NCBI GenBank assembly: GCA_037783415.1
Contig: JAZGTN010000006.1
Location: 2,604,001-2,668,000 of the forward strand
Length of the DNA: 64,000 bases
Reading direction: 5' to 3'
Source: Leptasterias polaris
Lineage: Eukaryota > Echinodermata > Asteroidea > Forcipulatida > Asteriidae
Shown piece by piece: positions 1-14,100 of this stretch. The position numbers and the translations under genes were made by a program. A model generated the notes under the pieces. The model saw only the letters and a list, made by a program, of their open reading frames with translations. It was not told the DNA's origin and did not search any database. Within the stretch, counting starts at the first letter, position 1. The number at the start of each line of letters is the position of its first letter.

Positions 1-2127
1 TAATGTTATCACACTATTGGAATGGTTAAATGTCTACACTACTGTAAAATAAAATACCTGTTTATTTTTCCTGCAATATCAAGACTGCTTTATTTCCTCG
101 GATCAAACTAAACAACTTAAAAAACAAAATCTGTTTCGATGTTCTTTATGATGATTTGATGGATTTGGTAATGAACACAGCCATGGCAGTGTACCAATTT
201 CAGAGTCCAACATCTTGGTGTTGATTAGACTTGTGGACAAGTCGCATCTGGTGCTGTCGCGTAAATGCTCTCGCGCGAAGTTGCTGGCTGCCAACTCTTC
301 TTCGTCATGCGAAGGTAAATGCGACCAGTCGTGAGAGCAGCCCTCTCGCGGGATATTGCGAGAAAGCCGTTCCGCTATCACCGCGACAGACATTTAACGA
401 CTTGTCCACAAGTCTAGGTGTTGATTAATCATAGACTGTTACAATATTGAATGGTTTTTTGAATATCGCCACACCTAGGTTAGGATTAAGATATTGCAAG
501 TTCATTGGCGATTCCTGATTTGATGCTAATGTAGGTACTTATCATAGAAATACAACCCAGAGAATGCTGTGAGAATAGTTCTCTATGCGAATCTGCTTTG
601 AGGTAATTCGTGAACGCCGTCATTTTAGCTGTATGGCAAATGACTGTTCTCCCATAGTGTATTTATACTATGTGTACGTGTCTAGTCCACACAACCATCA
701 TAGACGGTGTCCAGAAGAAACACAGTTAACAACCAAGTCCACTGAGGCAGGAGATTCTGTCCTCCATTTGACAAATAAGTGTAGAAATTTTGTCGGAAAG
801 CACTCTCTTTTGACTCAACTTCCTCCAGCCCCTGTTTAGTTAACCATATGGGGGGACACACACACACACACACCAGGGGGGAAAATCCCCCTCGAAATCA
901 GCATTTTCTGTGTTCTAAGGTACCAAAACATAACTTAGAAAAACCACTGAAAACTGAATAAATGCTACACTGTCATCACTCATCAATCTGAAACTAATTA
1001 TATAAATTTGAATACCAAATTATCGTGCTCTACTACAAACCAAAATAAAAGATTCATTCATAAAGACTTATATGTTTCTATCAGGGTTTGCAATTAGTCA
1101 TTTCTGTACAGGATAACTACATGGGAATGGCAACAAATTAAAAACCACCCCAAAATCATCAACAAATTTGTTAACTAGGCTGTAAAACAATCCTGCTAAA
1201 GGGTTATTTTTACTAAGTGGGCTGTGTAACCAATACGAAAAGTAATTTTGCTTGAATCGTTGCCATCAAAATTTGAGGCAAAACTACTGTAAGATATTTT
1301 ATTCTTCAAATGCTTGCATCATGGGTGTGCAAGATACACTTTGCTTTAAAAGTATTCAAGTTCATTTTGTTCATTTTGATGTAATGGATTATTTTTTGAC
1401 AAAATTAGTTTGATCATAACTGGGCCACTTTATTTGTGATCGAGGTACTGCTTTTATTATTTTATGATAACTATGATATTTAAAAAGAAATAATTTTCAG
1501 TATATTTTTCTAAAAAAAAAATAATGATGTATACACGTACATAATTGGCAGAAAAAAACACACCACACATTCATAATGGGTTATAATAACATAACTGTCA
1601 CTCGAATTATGAAAATAATCTCGTTTTCACAAACTGAATTACATATACAATTATTAAAAAAACAAAACTGCTGTTGTGTACATTTTTGATACAGCAGAAA
1701 AGGCACCTTTTGGATTTGTGGGAAAGGAATAAATTGTAGCAGATAAAACATTCAAAATGTCTTCCCAAAGTTTCCTTAAAATCAAAAATACAGCTTATAT
1801 CTATATCGTAGGAATTCATCGGCAAAATCTAACTTGGAAAATGAAAGACAGAAAAAAACAGAGGGCAAATAATGTTTCTGGGGTGCCCAAGACTTTCCCA
1901 CAATACATCACGTGGATTGCTACAATTATGTCCTTCCAAGAAATTTCACTTAAAAAATTTAACAAATTGCTGTTACTTGTGCATCGTTCGAACATCATGC
2001 AAATCAAGCTCGGGTGTCATTGGACTTGTTATTGGTTTGTAGTCGAGAACTGACCAATCCGCTCCATGCTTAGATGCAAGCCTTCTTGATGTTGAAGACC
2101 AGATGCATTCTTCAGGTAACATTCACT
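1..2127 (-). other. 3' flank / probable 3' UTR of catalase
   Basis: This stretch lies downstream of the catalase stop codon on the minus strand. No protein-like ORF is convincing. Candidate polyadenylation hexamers (TTTATT on the plus strand, read as AATAAA) occur at 1429-1434 and 1453-1458, so the transcript may end near 1.4 kb, but this is unproven. It also holds a 191-bp transposon (226-416) and a short CA run near 858-873. Confidence 0.4.
226..416. mobile_element. Mutator-like (MULE-type) MITE, 191 bp
   Basis: The ends are inverted repeats: TAGACTTGTGGACAAGTCG at the left and its near-perfect reverse complement at 398-416. A perfect 9-bp direct repeat GGTGTTGAT flanks it (217-225 and 417-425). 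A 9-bp target duplication with inverted ends fits Mutator-like elements. Each end is itself a hairpin (GACTTGT...ACAAGTC). There is no transposase; an element with similar ends lies at 36671-36896. Confidence 0.75.
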
Positions 2128-2154
2128 TTACATCTTAGCAACAGCAGCTTTACC
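2128..2154 (-). CDS. catalase coding exon 12 (C-terminal AKM)
   Basis: It encodes GKAAVAKM followed by TAA. The acceptor is TTTCTTTCAG. The last three residues, AKM, fit the (S/A/C)(K/R/H)(L/M) consensus of a type-1 peroxisomal targeting signal; vertebrate catalases use the weaker KANL. Confidence 0.9.
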   Translation of the reverse strand, partial: GKAAVAKM

Positions 2155-5100
2155 CTGAAAGAAAACAAAAACAGTTGACAAAATATTAATAAAAACCATT
2201 CACAAACTCTGCTAAGTAAAACATGAGAGAGCTTTTTAATTAATTTTTATGGGGAGTCCCCCAATCACAACCATATGCTCTCAAGGTGCAGGGATGGATG
2301 AAAGATGAGGAAATGGAAATGGTAAAGTAGAAAAATAACCATCGGTGCTGCAGAATTCCGCACTAAGGCAGTTCGTAGGAAGAAACTGGATGACGACCTA
2401 TGACCTAATTTGCATATTGATCAGGGGGCCTATGCAAAAAAAAATAAAGAAAGCAAAATTGTGCCACAAACCTGGTATTTTATTAAAACTGGTAGAAGCC
2501 AGATCGTGAGAATATTTGATATTCTGATAATAATCTGTACAGCTTTGTCACTATACAGTCATCAAGTTTTTCTCCCTCCATGTAAACCCACGTACTCAAA
2601 CCAAACTACTCATATCAACATTTTCCATAATACTCTATGGACCTTGTACATGTAAAATTTTTTATAAACTTTTCATATGAAGAAATGGGGCAAATCTCAC
2701 AGCTCGTTGAGCTGTTATTTTTATAACTCTTGAATGTATGTGGAAATTAGACACCAAGTGTAGTATCTTGCCTGCAAGACGCCAAAAAGGCCGTTGATTG
2801 TACAAGGTCACTAAAGAAGGAAATTTCAAACTTACGGCTGCTTTCTTGTGATCATCCAGAGCAGCTTGCAGGCGGCGTCCCCATTCCTTGTCGCACTGTG
2901 ACCAGTTCTCAACCTGCAACACAAAGAAGACAATTTAAAATGCTTGATAACTTCAAAGAAAAACATAAGTCCTATAATAAACGACTATTTGATTGGATTG
3001 GATTAGAACAGGGCCAAATTTCATTGAGCTGCAAAAAACTAGCTAAGCATAACAGAGTTTGCTTAACAGAGTTTGCTTACCAGAATAAGGTTACCAGCAA
3101 AAAATACCATGTCACGTGTGCCATCTGTGACTGGTAACCTGCTTATATTTTGTGCTTGGTAGAGAGTTGTTAAACCCTATTGTCTGCTTAACCACCTCTA
3201 TAAAATTGGGCCCAGGTCGGCAGAGACGAGACCAAATTACGGGACCAAAAGCCGATTTACCCCATCAGCTGTCAAATCATTTAATGTTATCAGAGCTGCC
3301 AACTCTCCCTGATTCCCCAGACAGTTCTCTGAAAATAAACCAATCTTTAATAATAATAATAATAACATTTATATAGCGCCTTTTACAAAGGTAGAAACAA
3401 AGCGCTTAAACAAACAACAACAATAATTACAGATACAAAACTATACATTCCATGTTCTGACAAATTAATATGAAAATCTTTCTGATTATGGCAACTTTTT
3501 TTCCTATTATGTTAAATTTAATTCTAAATACATCCCTGATGGTTGTACAAAATCTCTCTGATTGTACGATGCAAATGTTGGCAGCTCTGTGCAATGCATG
3601 TTTTGTATGAGAGACTAAAGGTCAAAACTGGCCAGGTGTGGTTCGGGCCAACATTAATGGCAGTACATTTAGTGATGGAACTCCTAGCCACAGCATTTTC
3701 CACAATTTTAGAAAATGGGTCAGAAAATCATAGCTGGCATAAACAGGCAAGATATTTGGCCCTTTGAAAAAGTAGGAAACTATTTTTGAGTACAAGGGCT
3801 GATCTATACTTGTTCACGGTTATGATAGGCTTTTCAGGCTATTTAAAAACAATTTGCTGAATTTTCTGAGGGCAAAAAAAGTCGGAAATCTGATTAAAGT
3901 AGGGAGAATATTAGGCCTGCATAAAGTGTCAGAGACCAGCATCAACTGCTCATGTTCTTAGGCATTATGGGTAAGGTTGATGGAGTAGGCGGCAGAAGCA
4001 AAAGAGAACGTACCGCTCTCTTCTGAAGGAACTCCTGAGCGCCCTTCAGGTGACCGGCCATGTTGGAGACCAAGTGATCTTGGTCGCTAGGAGAGAGAAC
4101 ATTCCTCCAGAAGTTTCCTGGCTGGGTGAAGTTGTCATCGTCCTTGGTGTTGTAGCGAGCCACGTCACCGCTGGTACTGAAGGTCTGCTGAGCGTACTTC
4201 ATGTCATCAGTGGGTCCGTTGAAGCTGTTCGGGAAGTAGTTGGGTGCTCCAGCTGTGGTAGAGAAAACACAAGATTGATAAACTCATAGTTTTAGATGTG
4301 ACACGGTGGTTGAAATACACTAATGTTCACCTTGTTTTGGTTTCAGCATTATGTCAGAGGGCACATTGTCTGCATTACAATTTTGAAATCTCTCGCTTCT
4401 GTTCTTTTCAAAGGTATCCAAAAACCATTACAATATTTTGTAATAATCTGGTAGGGACTTACTCTGGTTATCAGTAACGCACTGTGGCCCATCACGTTGG
4501 TAGTTGCGGGTCTTGGCTTTGTACGGGCAGTTGACAGGGATCTGAAGGTAGTTGGTTCCCAGGCGGTGACGATGCGTATCTGGGTAGGAGAACAGACGTC
4601 CCTGAAGAGAGAGAGAGAGAAAAGGCATGACAAAAATAAGAGGTCTTGGAGATGCTTGAAATTATATGTTCAAGAATTATGTCCTTGCAAAATAAACCGA
4701 CTTTTGAACACGCCCAGAAATGACATGTGGGGCCAAGTTCGCTTCACGACTACTTGACCAATACTAACTGGTACTCATGCTCAAAAACATGTGTTTGGTA
4801 CCAGACAATATCGGAATATCGGCCACTAGTCAACAGGGCCCAATTTCATAAAGCCTGTATGCACAAAAACTTGCTCAGCACAGAAAAGTATTGCTTAGCA
4901 GAAACAGTTTACCAGCCAAAATTACATAAACTTTGCATTGTTGTGACTGGTGCCCCCCTCAATTTTTGCTTAGCATAGAAATTTGTCTAGCAGTAATTTC
5001 TGCTGAACAGCTTTATGAAATTGGGCCCAGATGGTCCTTGTGCGGACTGGGCCTGGGTTGTTGCCAATGTTGTTTGTGTCTTTCAAAAATGAAAAAAAGT

Positions 5101-8100
5101 CGAACCAGTTTGAAATACCTGCAACATCTTGTCAGGAGAGGGCTCAATGCCAGGGATCATGTGAGCTGGTGCAAAGGCAATCTGCTCGACCTCCGCAAAG
5201 TAGTTCCTGGGGTTGAGGTTGAGAACCATCTTGCCGACAGGGATGAGCGGGAACTCCTTCTGGGACCACACCTACAGAGAGGGGAGGGAGGAATCAACAG
5301 TTAATGTTAAGTGGAGATGGAAGGCTAAAGCACTGTACCTAAGGAGCATACTCATCATCTAGCATCTAGCCACTTGATTTTCTTTGATTGAACCAAGTGC
5401 GACCAAAACGAGGCTGGATGGGAAAATCGCCTGGTCCCTTTACATGTATATAAAATGAGAATTAGAGCCAAGTCACTGCACAATGTTGTACACAGGATAC
5501 CAGACCCCAATTTCCAAATCATAGCTTTACAGCAATCTTGGATTTTTGTTTTACATTCTACTCATAAAGCCATACTGTGATAAAGTTCTATTAATATTTG
5601 TGAAAGTTCTGAGCTGAAAGACCTGCAGAGCTGCCAACTCTCCCTGATTCTGCAGGAAGTTACTTGAAAATGAACGAATCTTTCCATGTTCTGACGATTC
5701 TTTTAAAAATCTTCCTGATTATGGGAACTTTTCCCCTACTGTGTTGATTGTAATCATTCAACCTGTAACTGCCCCACTAGTAATTTTCTTTGTTCAACCC
5801 AAAACTATTTAACATTTACTCGGTCAGTTTCCTTTGAGGTTAATGACTTGTTTTTTCTAGTTTTTCCCTCAACAACTAATTTGTAGCTGCTAATTGAACA
5901 TGTATGATAATGGAGTCATTAACTCTACTGTGTGGTAACATCTCCGATTGTACACACTGCATTTGTCACGACTACAAAAGCAATATACTTCCTCCAGAAT
6001 GTTTTTGACAAAGGGCGATGCAAAAACAATTAAAATACATTATACAAATTTTGCACCACTTAATTAAAACCATGCAGTAAGGAAAAGATTGGCTGAAAAT
6101 TGTTGCACTCCTTTAACTAGCTTTTATTCAATTAAAAACACACCAACATTGAATTTATTGTATTATTTTATTTAATATACATTACATCATGCATGATATT
6201 TGGCCATTGGAAAAATGTTGGAACATTTTATTGTGACAAGGGCTGACTTATATGTAGTAGAGGTTTCCATAGACTGTTCAAGCTATTTAATAACAATTTT
6301 ACAGATTTTTCCTAGGGAAAAAAATAATATCAGAAATCAGATTAAAGAATATCATGACTGATACATGTAACATCCCCAGCGCAAGCGCCAGAAATACTAT
6401 AGATGGATTCACTCTTTTTGGAAAATATTAAAAACAAATCCATAAAATACACAGACAAATAATTATAGACCACAAACATTTGAATATGTACAGGATTGAG
6501 GAAACTCATTTCTTCCTCTCCTTCCACCTCTATGGACCAAGGTTCGAATCCCGCACATGAGCCTTGCATGTGAATTGGGTTTAAGTTTTTTCCTCTTTAC
6601 GTGGGTGTCCCCTAAATTGTAGTTTTCCTCTCATGTAAAAAAACCCCATTTCTTCATCATAATCTCTGCACAGGTATCTTAAGGCCTACGGGTTCACAGT
6701 GCGGTAGTCACTTTGAAAGATTCCCTTGGTTTCATTACCAGAGAGCTAAATTAATAATAAATGTGCATACAACTTTTACCCACTCCTGTAATTAGTTTAC
6801 ACAATGTACAGTTTGGTATATTGCTCTAGAGTTATAAAACAGATGGTACTGTGATTAGAGTAACTTGTTATCCCCCCAAAAATCTGTAGGCTAGTCTACG
6901 TTTCCTGTTTCATCCATGGTGTTGACTTGTGCCCCATTTGGTTTTCACTCAGAGGACCACAATGGAAATAAGTCTTTGGCTTTTTATGTGTTGTATAATT
7001 GACAAGAAAAATTATGTTCTTGCCATTTTAAAGGCACTGAACACGTTTGGTAATTACTCAAAATATATATTAGCATAAAAACTTACTTGGTAACCAGCAA
7101 CGGAGAGCTGTTGATAGTATAAAACATTGTGAGAAACCACTCTCTCTGAAGTAACGTAGTTTTTGAGAAAGAGGTAACTTCTCACAAAAATAATAAAAGA
7201 CTTCATGCATGAAGCCTTTTATTAGCATCTGAAAGCACACAAAATTGTGCAACAAGGGTGTTTTTTCTTTCTTTATTTTCTTGCAACTTCGATGACCGAT
7301 TCAGCCCAAATTTTCACAGGTTTGTTATTTTATGCATATGTTGGGATACACCGAGTGACAATACTGGTCTTTGATAATTACCAAACATGTTCAGTGCCTT
7401 TAAGTCTATTTGTAAGTATTTTCCTTGAAGGTTGCCAAAATATTCATAACAAACCAAATCATAATGTATGTAAACATGTGTGTGTTAGCTCAGCATATCT
7501 ACCTAGTGCTATCAAGGACTTTAGGGAATGTTTTACAAACCAAGGAAGATTGTTACTTTGCGCAGACAAAACATAGAGGAGATTATCTAAAAAAAGACCA
7601 AATCCAAGCAATGTTTGAACAAAAATAAGTCCTTGATTTACCAGGTCGACAAAACAAGTATGTACACAGTTTGTATGTTTACAGTATGCATTTATGTAGA
7701 GGCTTACCTTGGTCAAGTCAAATGGATTGTCCCTGTGCTTCTCTGCCTCCTCAAAGGTCATGACCTGAATCTTCACCGACCAAGATGGCTGCCAAAATAC
7801 AAGGATAACAGTAAACAAAATGGGTCCAAGAGGGAGAGCAATGGGTTGAGCTCATGTAAATACAGTAACAATGGAACAGATTCATGTAGCTAATGTTGAG
7901 AAAACTGTTTAAATATATACCAGAAAATGGTTTAAAGACAATAATGTTAAGTTTGATGCAAAAACATCGGGGAAGTAGTGGGGAGTCACTGGGGTTAAAG
8001 GTGAAAACATAATATGTTATTAGGATTATGGGTATTATATAGAACAATTGATTGATTTTTTGTTTGTGAACCTCTTTGCACAAGCTGTTCTTGAATATTT

Positions 8101-11100
8101 AAAAGAAACTTTTACTTTAAATTTACTGGGTTATAAGAGTTAAAACAGGTAGGCACAGAAAAGCCTACAGCTAAATTACTTACAAAGTTGTTGGTAGCGA
8201 TGGCGTTGTAAAGGTCGCGGATGGAATGGTCAGGGTCACTGGATGCAATTGCGTCAGCCTGTGCGGCATTTAAGTTACGGATTCCCTGGTCGCACTAGGG
8301 GGTGAAAACATAATATATTATTAGGATTATGGGTATAATAGATTGATTGATTTATCAAGCTCTGTACACCTGGTAACCAAAAACAACCACAAATGCAGTC
8401 CCAAAAGTCTGACAGAAGTCCAAAATGTTCAAAAACAAGCAAACTGCCGTTTAGGGATTGGCATTGTATATATTTTTATTTTTTAGTTTATCACACTCTG
8501 TAGTTATGTTTTTTTTTTTACATGTAAACCCAAGGCCTCCAGGGAGAACAATTCTTTTAAAACTGACGGGGCTACCCTGGTTAAACAAGACGAAATAACT
8601 AAAAAACAAATAAATAAATAAATAAATATTGTCAAGGGTTGGGGGTTGCATGAGTGAGCACCTTTGAAGTACAAGAAGCAGGTATCAAAATGTTAAGCTC
8701 TCCTGGGCATCGCACTGTTGTTTAACGTAAGTTTTTTGAATGCATTTTAATGTTTGTGTACATGTATACTATTACCTCTGAAGTTTTTGCCAAAATAAAT
8801 ATCATATAATTAAACTTGTGAAGTTGCTGTTTGTGAACTAATGCCACATGAAACAGCAGCAGAGTTTAATACACATTTCAACACAAGTGGCCTATCCATT
8901 AGTTTTGTGTAGTTGCCACATTAATGATTGATGTGACTGTGACTTTAAACCCCCACATATCACGTTATGTATTCCAACAGATTGTCACCTTGATGAAGAT
9001 TAAGCAGTGCACATAATCCTACGGAATGATAACTCTGTTGCAAAAAAGACTGTGGAAAAAGTATCACTAGGCCGACAAATTCAGTCCATAAAACTTGAAA
9101 TGTATCTGTCAGTGTGCGCCAAGACACTGGCAATGTTAAAACCAGCAATGTTTAGAAAAGTAACCAAATAATATATTATTGAGTGTAACAAAAAAAAGGG
9201 TGCTATCACAAAAGTTACCTTTGGACCCCCCATGTTTGAGTAGGAACAAAACAGGGTTCCAAAGGGCACCATAGTACTGAGATAATGCTCTGCGTTATGC
9301 AAATTCTGGGGGCCCCACATTTAGCAAGTCCAAAAACCCAGGACTGAGTAAATAACCAACAAGTGAAAAGTCAATGACAAAGTACGGTTTGATGAGCGGT
9401 TGAAAGCTTCTGTCACGTATGCACAAGGAACAAGCCAGTATGCTGATAATGCAGTGGGCAATTCATCAATTAAAAACTTAAACTATTGTCATCAAAATGA
9501 TTAAAACCGGGGCAGGAGAAACCGAGAACACGTACTTAGAACTCACACCAGGAAGATAGCAGGCATATCATGCTCATTTTCATGTAACTGTTTTATATAA
9601 ACCGTGCAATGCTCAAGTCCGACAGCTTCATGCAAAATGGGTCTTTTCTTTTCATTAAATTTTTTTTTTTTTTTTACAAAAAATGAAATTAAACATCTAC
9701 TTCAGAACCTTAAGTTCAGAAACATTACTAAGTAAACAAAAATAGTAGGAATGAAAATTACCATAAAAGAAAAAACAAAATACTACTAATATTAATAATC
9801 TAGAGGCATTTGAAAAAGCATTTAAAAACTCATAAGAATACTAATTACTTACTTTGAAGTGGAATTTGCAGTACACTCCCGTTCCGTCCTTGTTGACAAG
9901 CTTGAAGGTGTGACTACCGTAGCCGTTCATGTGACGGAACCCATCGGGGGTTCCACGGTCGCTGAAGAGGAAGCTCACCTGATGGGTGGACTCCGGACGA
10001 AGTGTGATGAAGTCCCAGAACATATCAGGGTCCTGAAAGAAAAACAAAAAGAGGTTTTAAGTGATGTTTGAAGCTTTGCACAGTGTGGATCATAAAACAA
10101 ACTATAGTAGTAAACTTGTGGGTACAATGATGTATAACCCTCTTCGGAGAGAAGTGGCTCTGAGAACAACAGGTGTGGTTTTGATGTTTCGAACAGTAGC
10201 CTATACTCTGCTCGGCTTCATGAAAATGATGGACTGCTGATGATGCTGAGGTTTAGGTAGGGCTGGAGGGATGCACAATTTGGCAGGAAGGGTCAAAGCT
10301 GTTTTTGACCTGTGATGCTTGGGAGTTGGCTGCTGGCTGGATGTGTGTGCGCTGGAGTGTGTCAGTATTGTGGTGAGCTCGCTGATGGGAAGGGTGGGCT
10401 TGAGTAGTGGTGACCAGATGTCCTTAATGAAGAAGCTGATGTCTTGTGGAACTGTGTTGTGCGACTTGATTTTGATTGCTTCCCTTCAACTGCATTGGTG
10501 ATTTTAGCCCCCTTTTGCGACCGACTCTCCCCCCTTAATACTCAACTTTCAAAATCCACTCCTAAGCATTTGATATTACACTTTTTAAACGCCAGACAGA
10601 CAGACAACAGACAGATCCAGAATGACAAACCTTGAGATGAGTGACAGGATTCCTCTTCTGTGTATGGATGAAGCTGGGGAAGAAGATGGGATCTCTCATG
10701 AAGAAGATCGGGGTGTTGTTACCGACGAGATCCCAGTTGCCGTCCTCGCTGTAGAACTTGATGGCAAAGCCGCGAGGGTCACGAGCAGTGTCAGCGGATC
10801 CAGACTCACCACCTGCAAAGAAAAATTAATTAATTGCGCCTTTTTATTTGTATCTTTGAGAAATTATTACTTATTCTTTGGAGGTGACCACTTGATAACC
10901 CATGCAGCCATAGCAGGGATGGGACCCTTTGAAAATGAAAAAAATCCTCAATCATTGGATAACAGTTTCCTCTTGGTGTGGAAATGAATCGCCCTAAATT
11001 TACTGAATGTTACAGGCTCTACATCATTTCAATTAGATATATCTGAAGGTCTGGTCATAACTAGGGCCAAGTCTTTTCATCTCGGTTATAGCAAGTTTGC

Positions 11101-14100
11101 CTCTTTCAGGAAAATCAGAAACAGGGTTTGGCCTTAATAATTTCCAATGTTTAGCCAGCAGGACCAGTTAGCTCGAGTGACCAGTCAGCTCATATTAATT
11201 AGGGATGTTTGTCAACAATGAACTAGCCAGCTGGATCACTTGGATAAAGTTTTAACTCAGTGTTTTAACTAGCACTTGGCCAGAGGACCACTGTTAAGAA
11301 AGAGCGCTGTGAAGGTGGAGGGAAATCAGGAAAGATCCCGACAAATCACATGCCTGAGCTAGAGAGCGTAGTGAGTGGGGGTGGCTGTAGGGTGCTACTA
11401 TACACAACCCTGAACAAGTTTGACAAGAGAAGGAAGGTTTGCAAGTGGAAGACCATCTTACCCACAGTGGAGAAGCGGACAGCTACTGGAGTCTTCTTGC
11501 CGATTGCCTCAAAGACACAGGCCTTTGTGTACTTGGTGATGTCATGGGTCACCTCAAAGTAACCAAATGCACCTGAGAGAAAGTACATACAAAAAAAAAC
11601 ATGATTTCAATGGGTAGTAAGTACTGAAGAAATCAAATGTAAATAAAACCTGGGTATGGCAAGCTGAAAGGCTATACGGATTTTTAAAATGTTTTCGGGT
11701 AGTCCGAGTCAACTCATCACAACATACACATCTGTGAAGATAGTTTGGTTTAACCCTTTCACCATGTACATCAATGTAACAACAACCTCCTCCCCAAAAA
11801 ACAAAACAAAAACCTTTACCCCTGATGCAGTCATTGCATCCAAATTAAGCAACAATGCTTACAGGAGTCAACCTGTATTAATGTTTCATTATGACAACAA
11901 GTCACCCCAGTGTCACACGTGTACAGAAAATGAAAACAATTGGAAAAGAAGCAAGCTTGTGACACCAACCTGCCCCCTTAGCGTGGACCACACGTTCCGG
12001 AATCCTCTCCCTCCCGAAGTGTGCCATCTCATCGCTGAATACAAAGTCTTGCATGAGTACCGGGCCACGTGGTCCTACGGTCATTGTTGCCTGCTTGTTA
12101 TCAATTGGCATACCGGTGGACGTGGTAAGGCGCTCCATCTTGTCCTTCAAAGAAATAGAAGAAAACAAAATAAAGAAAGTGAGAATTTTGTTATAAAAGT
12201 AAACTTGTCACTGGTAGGTTTAGTTTGACATTTTGGTGTACGGGACTCTAGTCCTCAAAACAAGCAAAACGGGATGGGCCTTGATGCTGAGTGGTTTGGA
12301 ACATTGTATTTTTTCACTTGCATCATGTAAGCTTATTTTGAAGTGCAGGACTTGTTTTTCCCCAGAGAAATTTGTCCTTTTGGAATATTGTCAAAGTCTA
12401 CAAAAGGCATTTTAACCCTACCCCCCTCCCCAAGAAAAAAACCCAAATCAAATAAAATACACAAAATACATTGCTTATTTTCCAATACACTAACAGAGTA
12501 GGACCCTACAAAAACTAAAGGTCGGTTAGATGGTGTGTTTATTGAAAACTGTATGTGAAATAAATGTCCCCATAAAAAAACCAATGACATAATTAACATG
12601 GATCTTTATAGAAAATGTGTAAAAGTCTTCAGTTTTACATGGAGTGGCAGCACCAGACCTGTTAATCTTGGGGGGGTGGGGGTAGCAAGCAGGGTACAAG
12701 CATTGGCATCATGTTTCACAAGTAACTTAAAGAGCATCACATACAATAGCATTTTACACAATTTAAGGTCATTTAAGGTTTGAGACTTGTGACCTTTCTC
12801 ACACTTTCACAAGGACACTCTCTAATTGAAAATGAGCTCATTATAACAAAACTGAATTTGACCTTGGAGGCGCCCCTCTTGAAACTCTTCAAAACTACTT
12901 ACACAACCATGACCTTGGCCTGATCTTTATAGAATTCTGCAATGTCATTAAACATGTTAAACTGCAATGTCATTACACGTGTTAAACCACAATTATGAAA
13001 CTAAAACCTACATGTAGCATTACACAATTCCTTTTGCTGGTATCTCATTCCATTAGAAACCCACATTTATTTGTATATCCTGTCAACGCCTTTCCCACAA
13101 TGTGTAAAGTTGACACATCCTAATATCTGTCACAATGGCACATGTTGTGAGTGATCATGTCAAGATGTCTTTGTTTCAAAATGTTCTTTTTTGTAACGCT
13201 TGCATGTCTTATTAAAGGCAAAGAATACATGTACATTTGGTTTCTGGAACCGTTCAATTGTTTCAATCTCATATAAATGTAGATATATACAATAAAACCT
13301 ACATGTACCTGTGAATATTTCATTTCAAAAGTGGGTAGCGTTTTTGAGATATCACCAAAAAAACTGGAGCAGTTATGTCCACACAGGAAGAATAACCCAT
13401 ACTTTTCTTTTGTTTGTTTTTTTGGTTTACTGCGCCTTGAACACCCAGCAGGGTGGATATGTGCGCATAACAAGTCTTTATTATTATTATGCGAGAATCA
13501 AGTATTGAAGACGAGCTAAATAAAAATGTCTGGGGCGTCACGTATACTTTTTAAATGAAAAAACAAATCCACATAATCTTTGATGTTGTCTTTGTACCAA
13601 ACAATTCAAATCACTTCTCAAAACTTATCTTATGTCACAGGTTTTCAAGGAATAATTTAGTTGTATCCGTTTCTTTTGTTTGTTTTTGGTTTACTGCGCC
13701 TTGAACACCCAGCAGGGTGGATATGTGCACATTACAAGTCTTTATTATTATTATTATTATTATTATAATTTTTAAAACACACAATCTGAAAAACGTTTCA
13801 TGCAAAAATTTCTCAGATTGAAATGTTTTTGAATCCCTCTCTCTAAAACCACATTCCTTTCAAGGGAATTCTTTCCCAGAATGTTCATTATCAACAGCTG
13901 CAGTGCTTCCTACCAAATAAGTTTTATGCTAATTAATTGTTGGTGTAATCACAAAAGGTAAACCCTACAATTAACTGAATGTTTTGAATATTTCTAATCG
14001 ATATGACAGTTCAACATCGCACAGCACTTTATGCAACCCTAAACTCTAAGGTGTTTTTACATTAAGCCCACATTTCCTTCAACCGGTATTTGTTTTCCTT

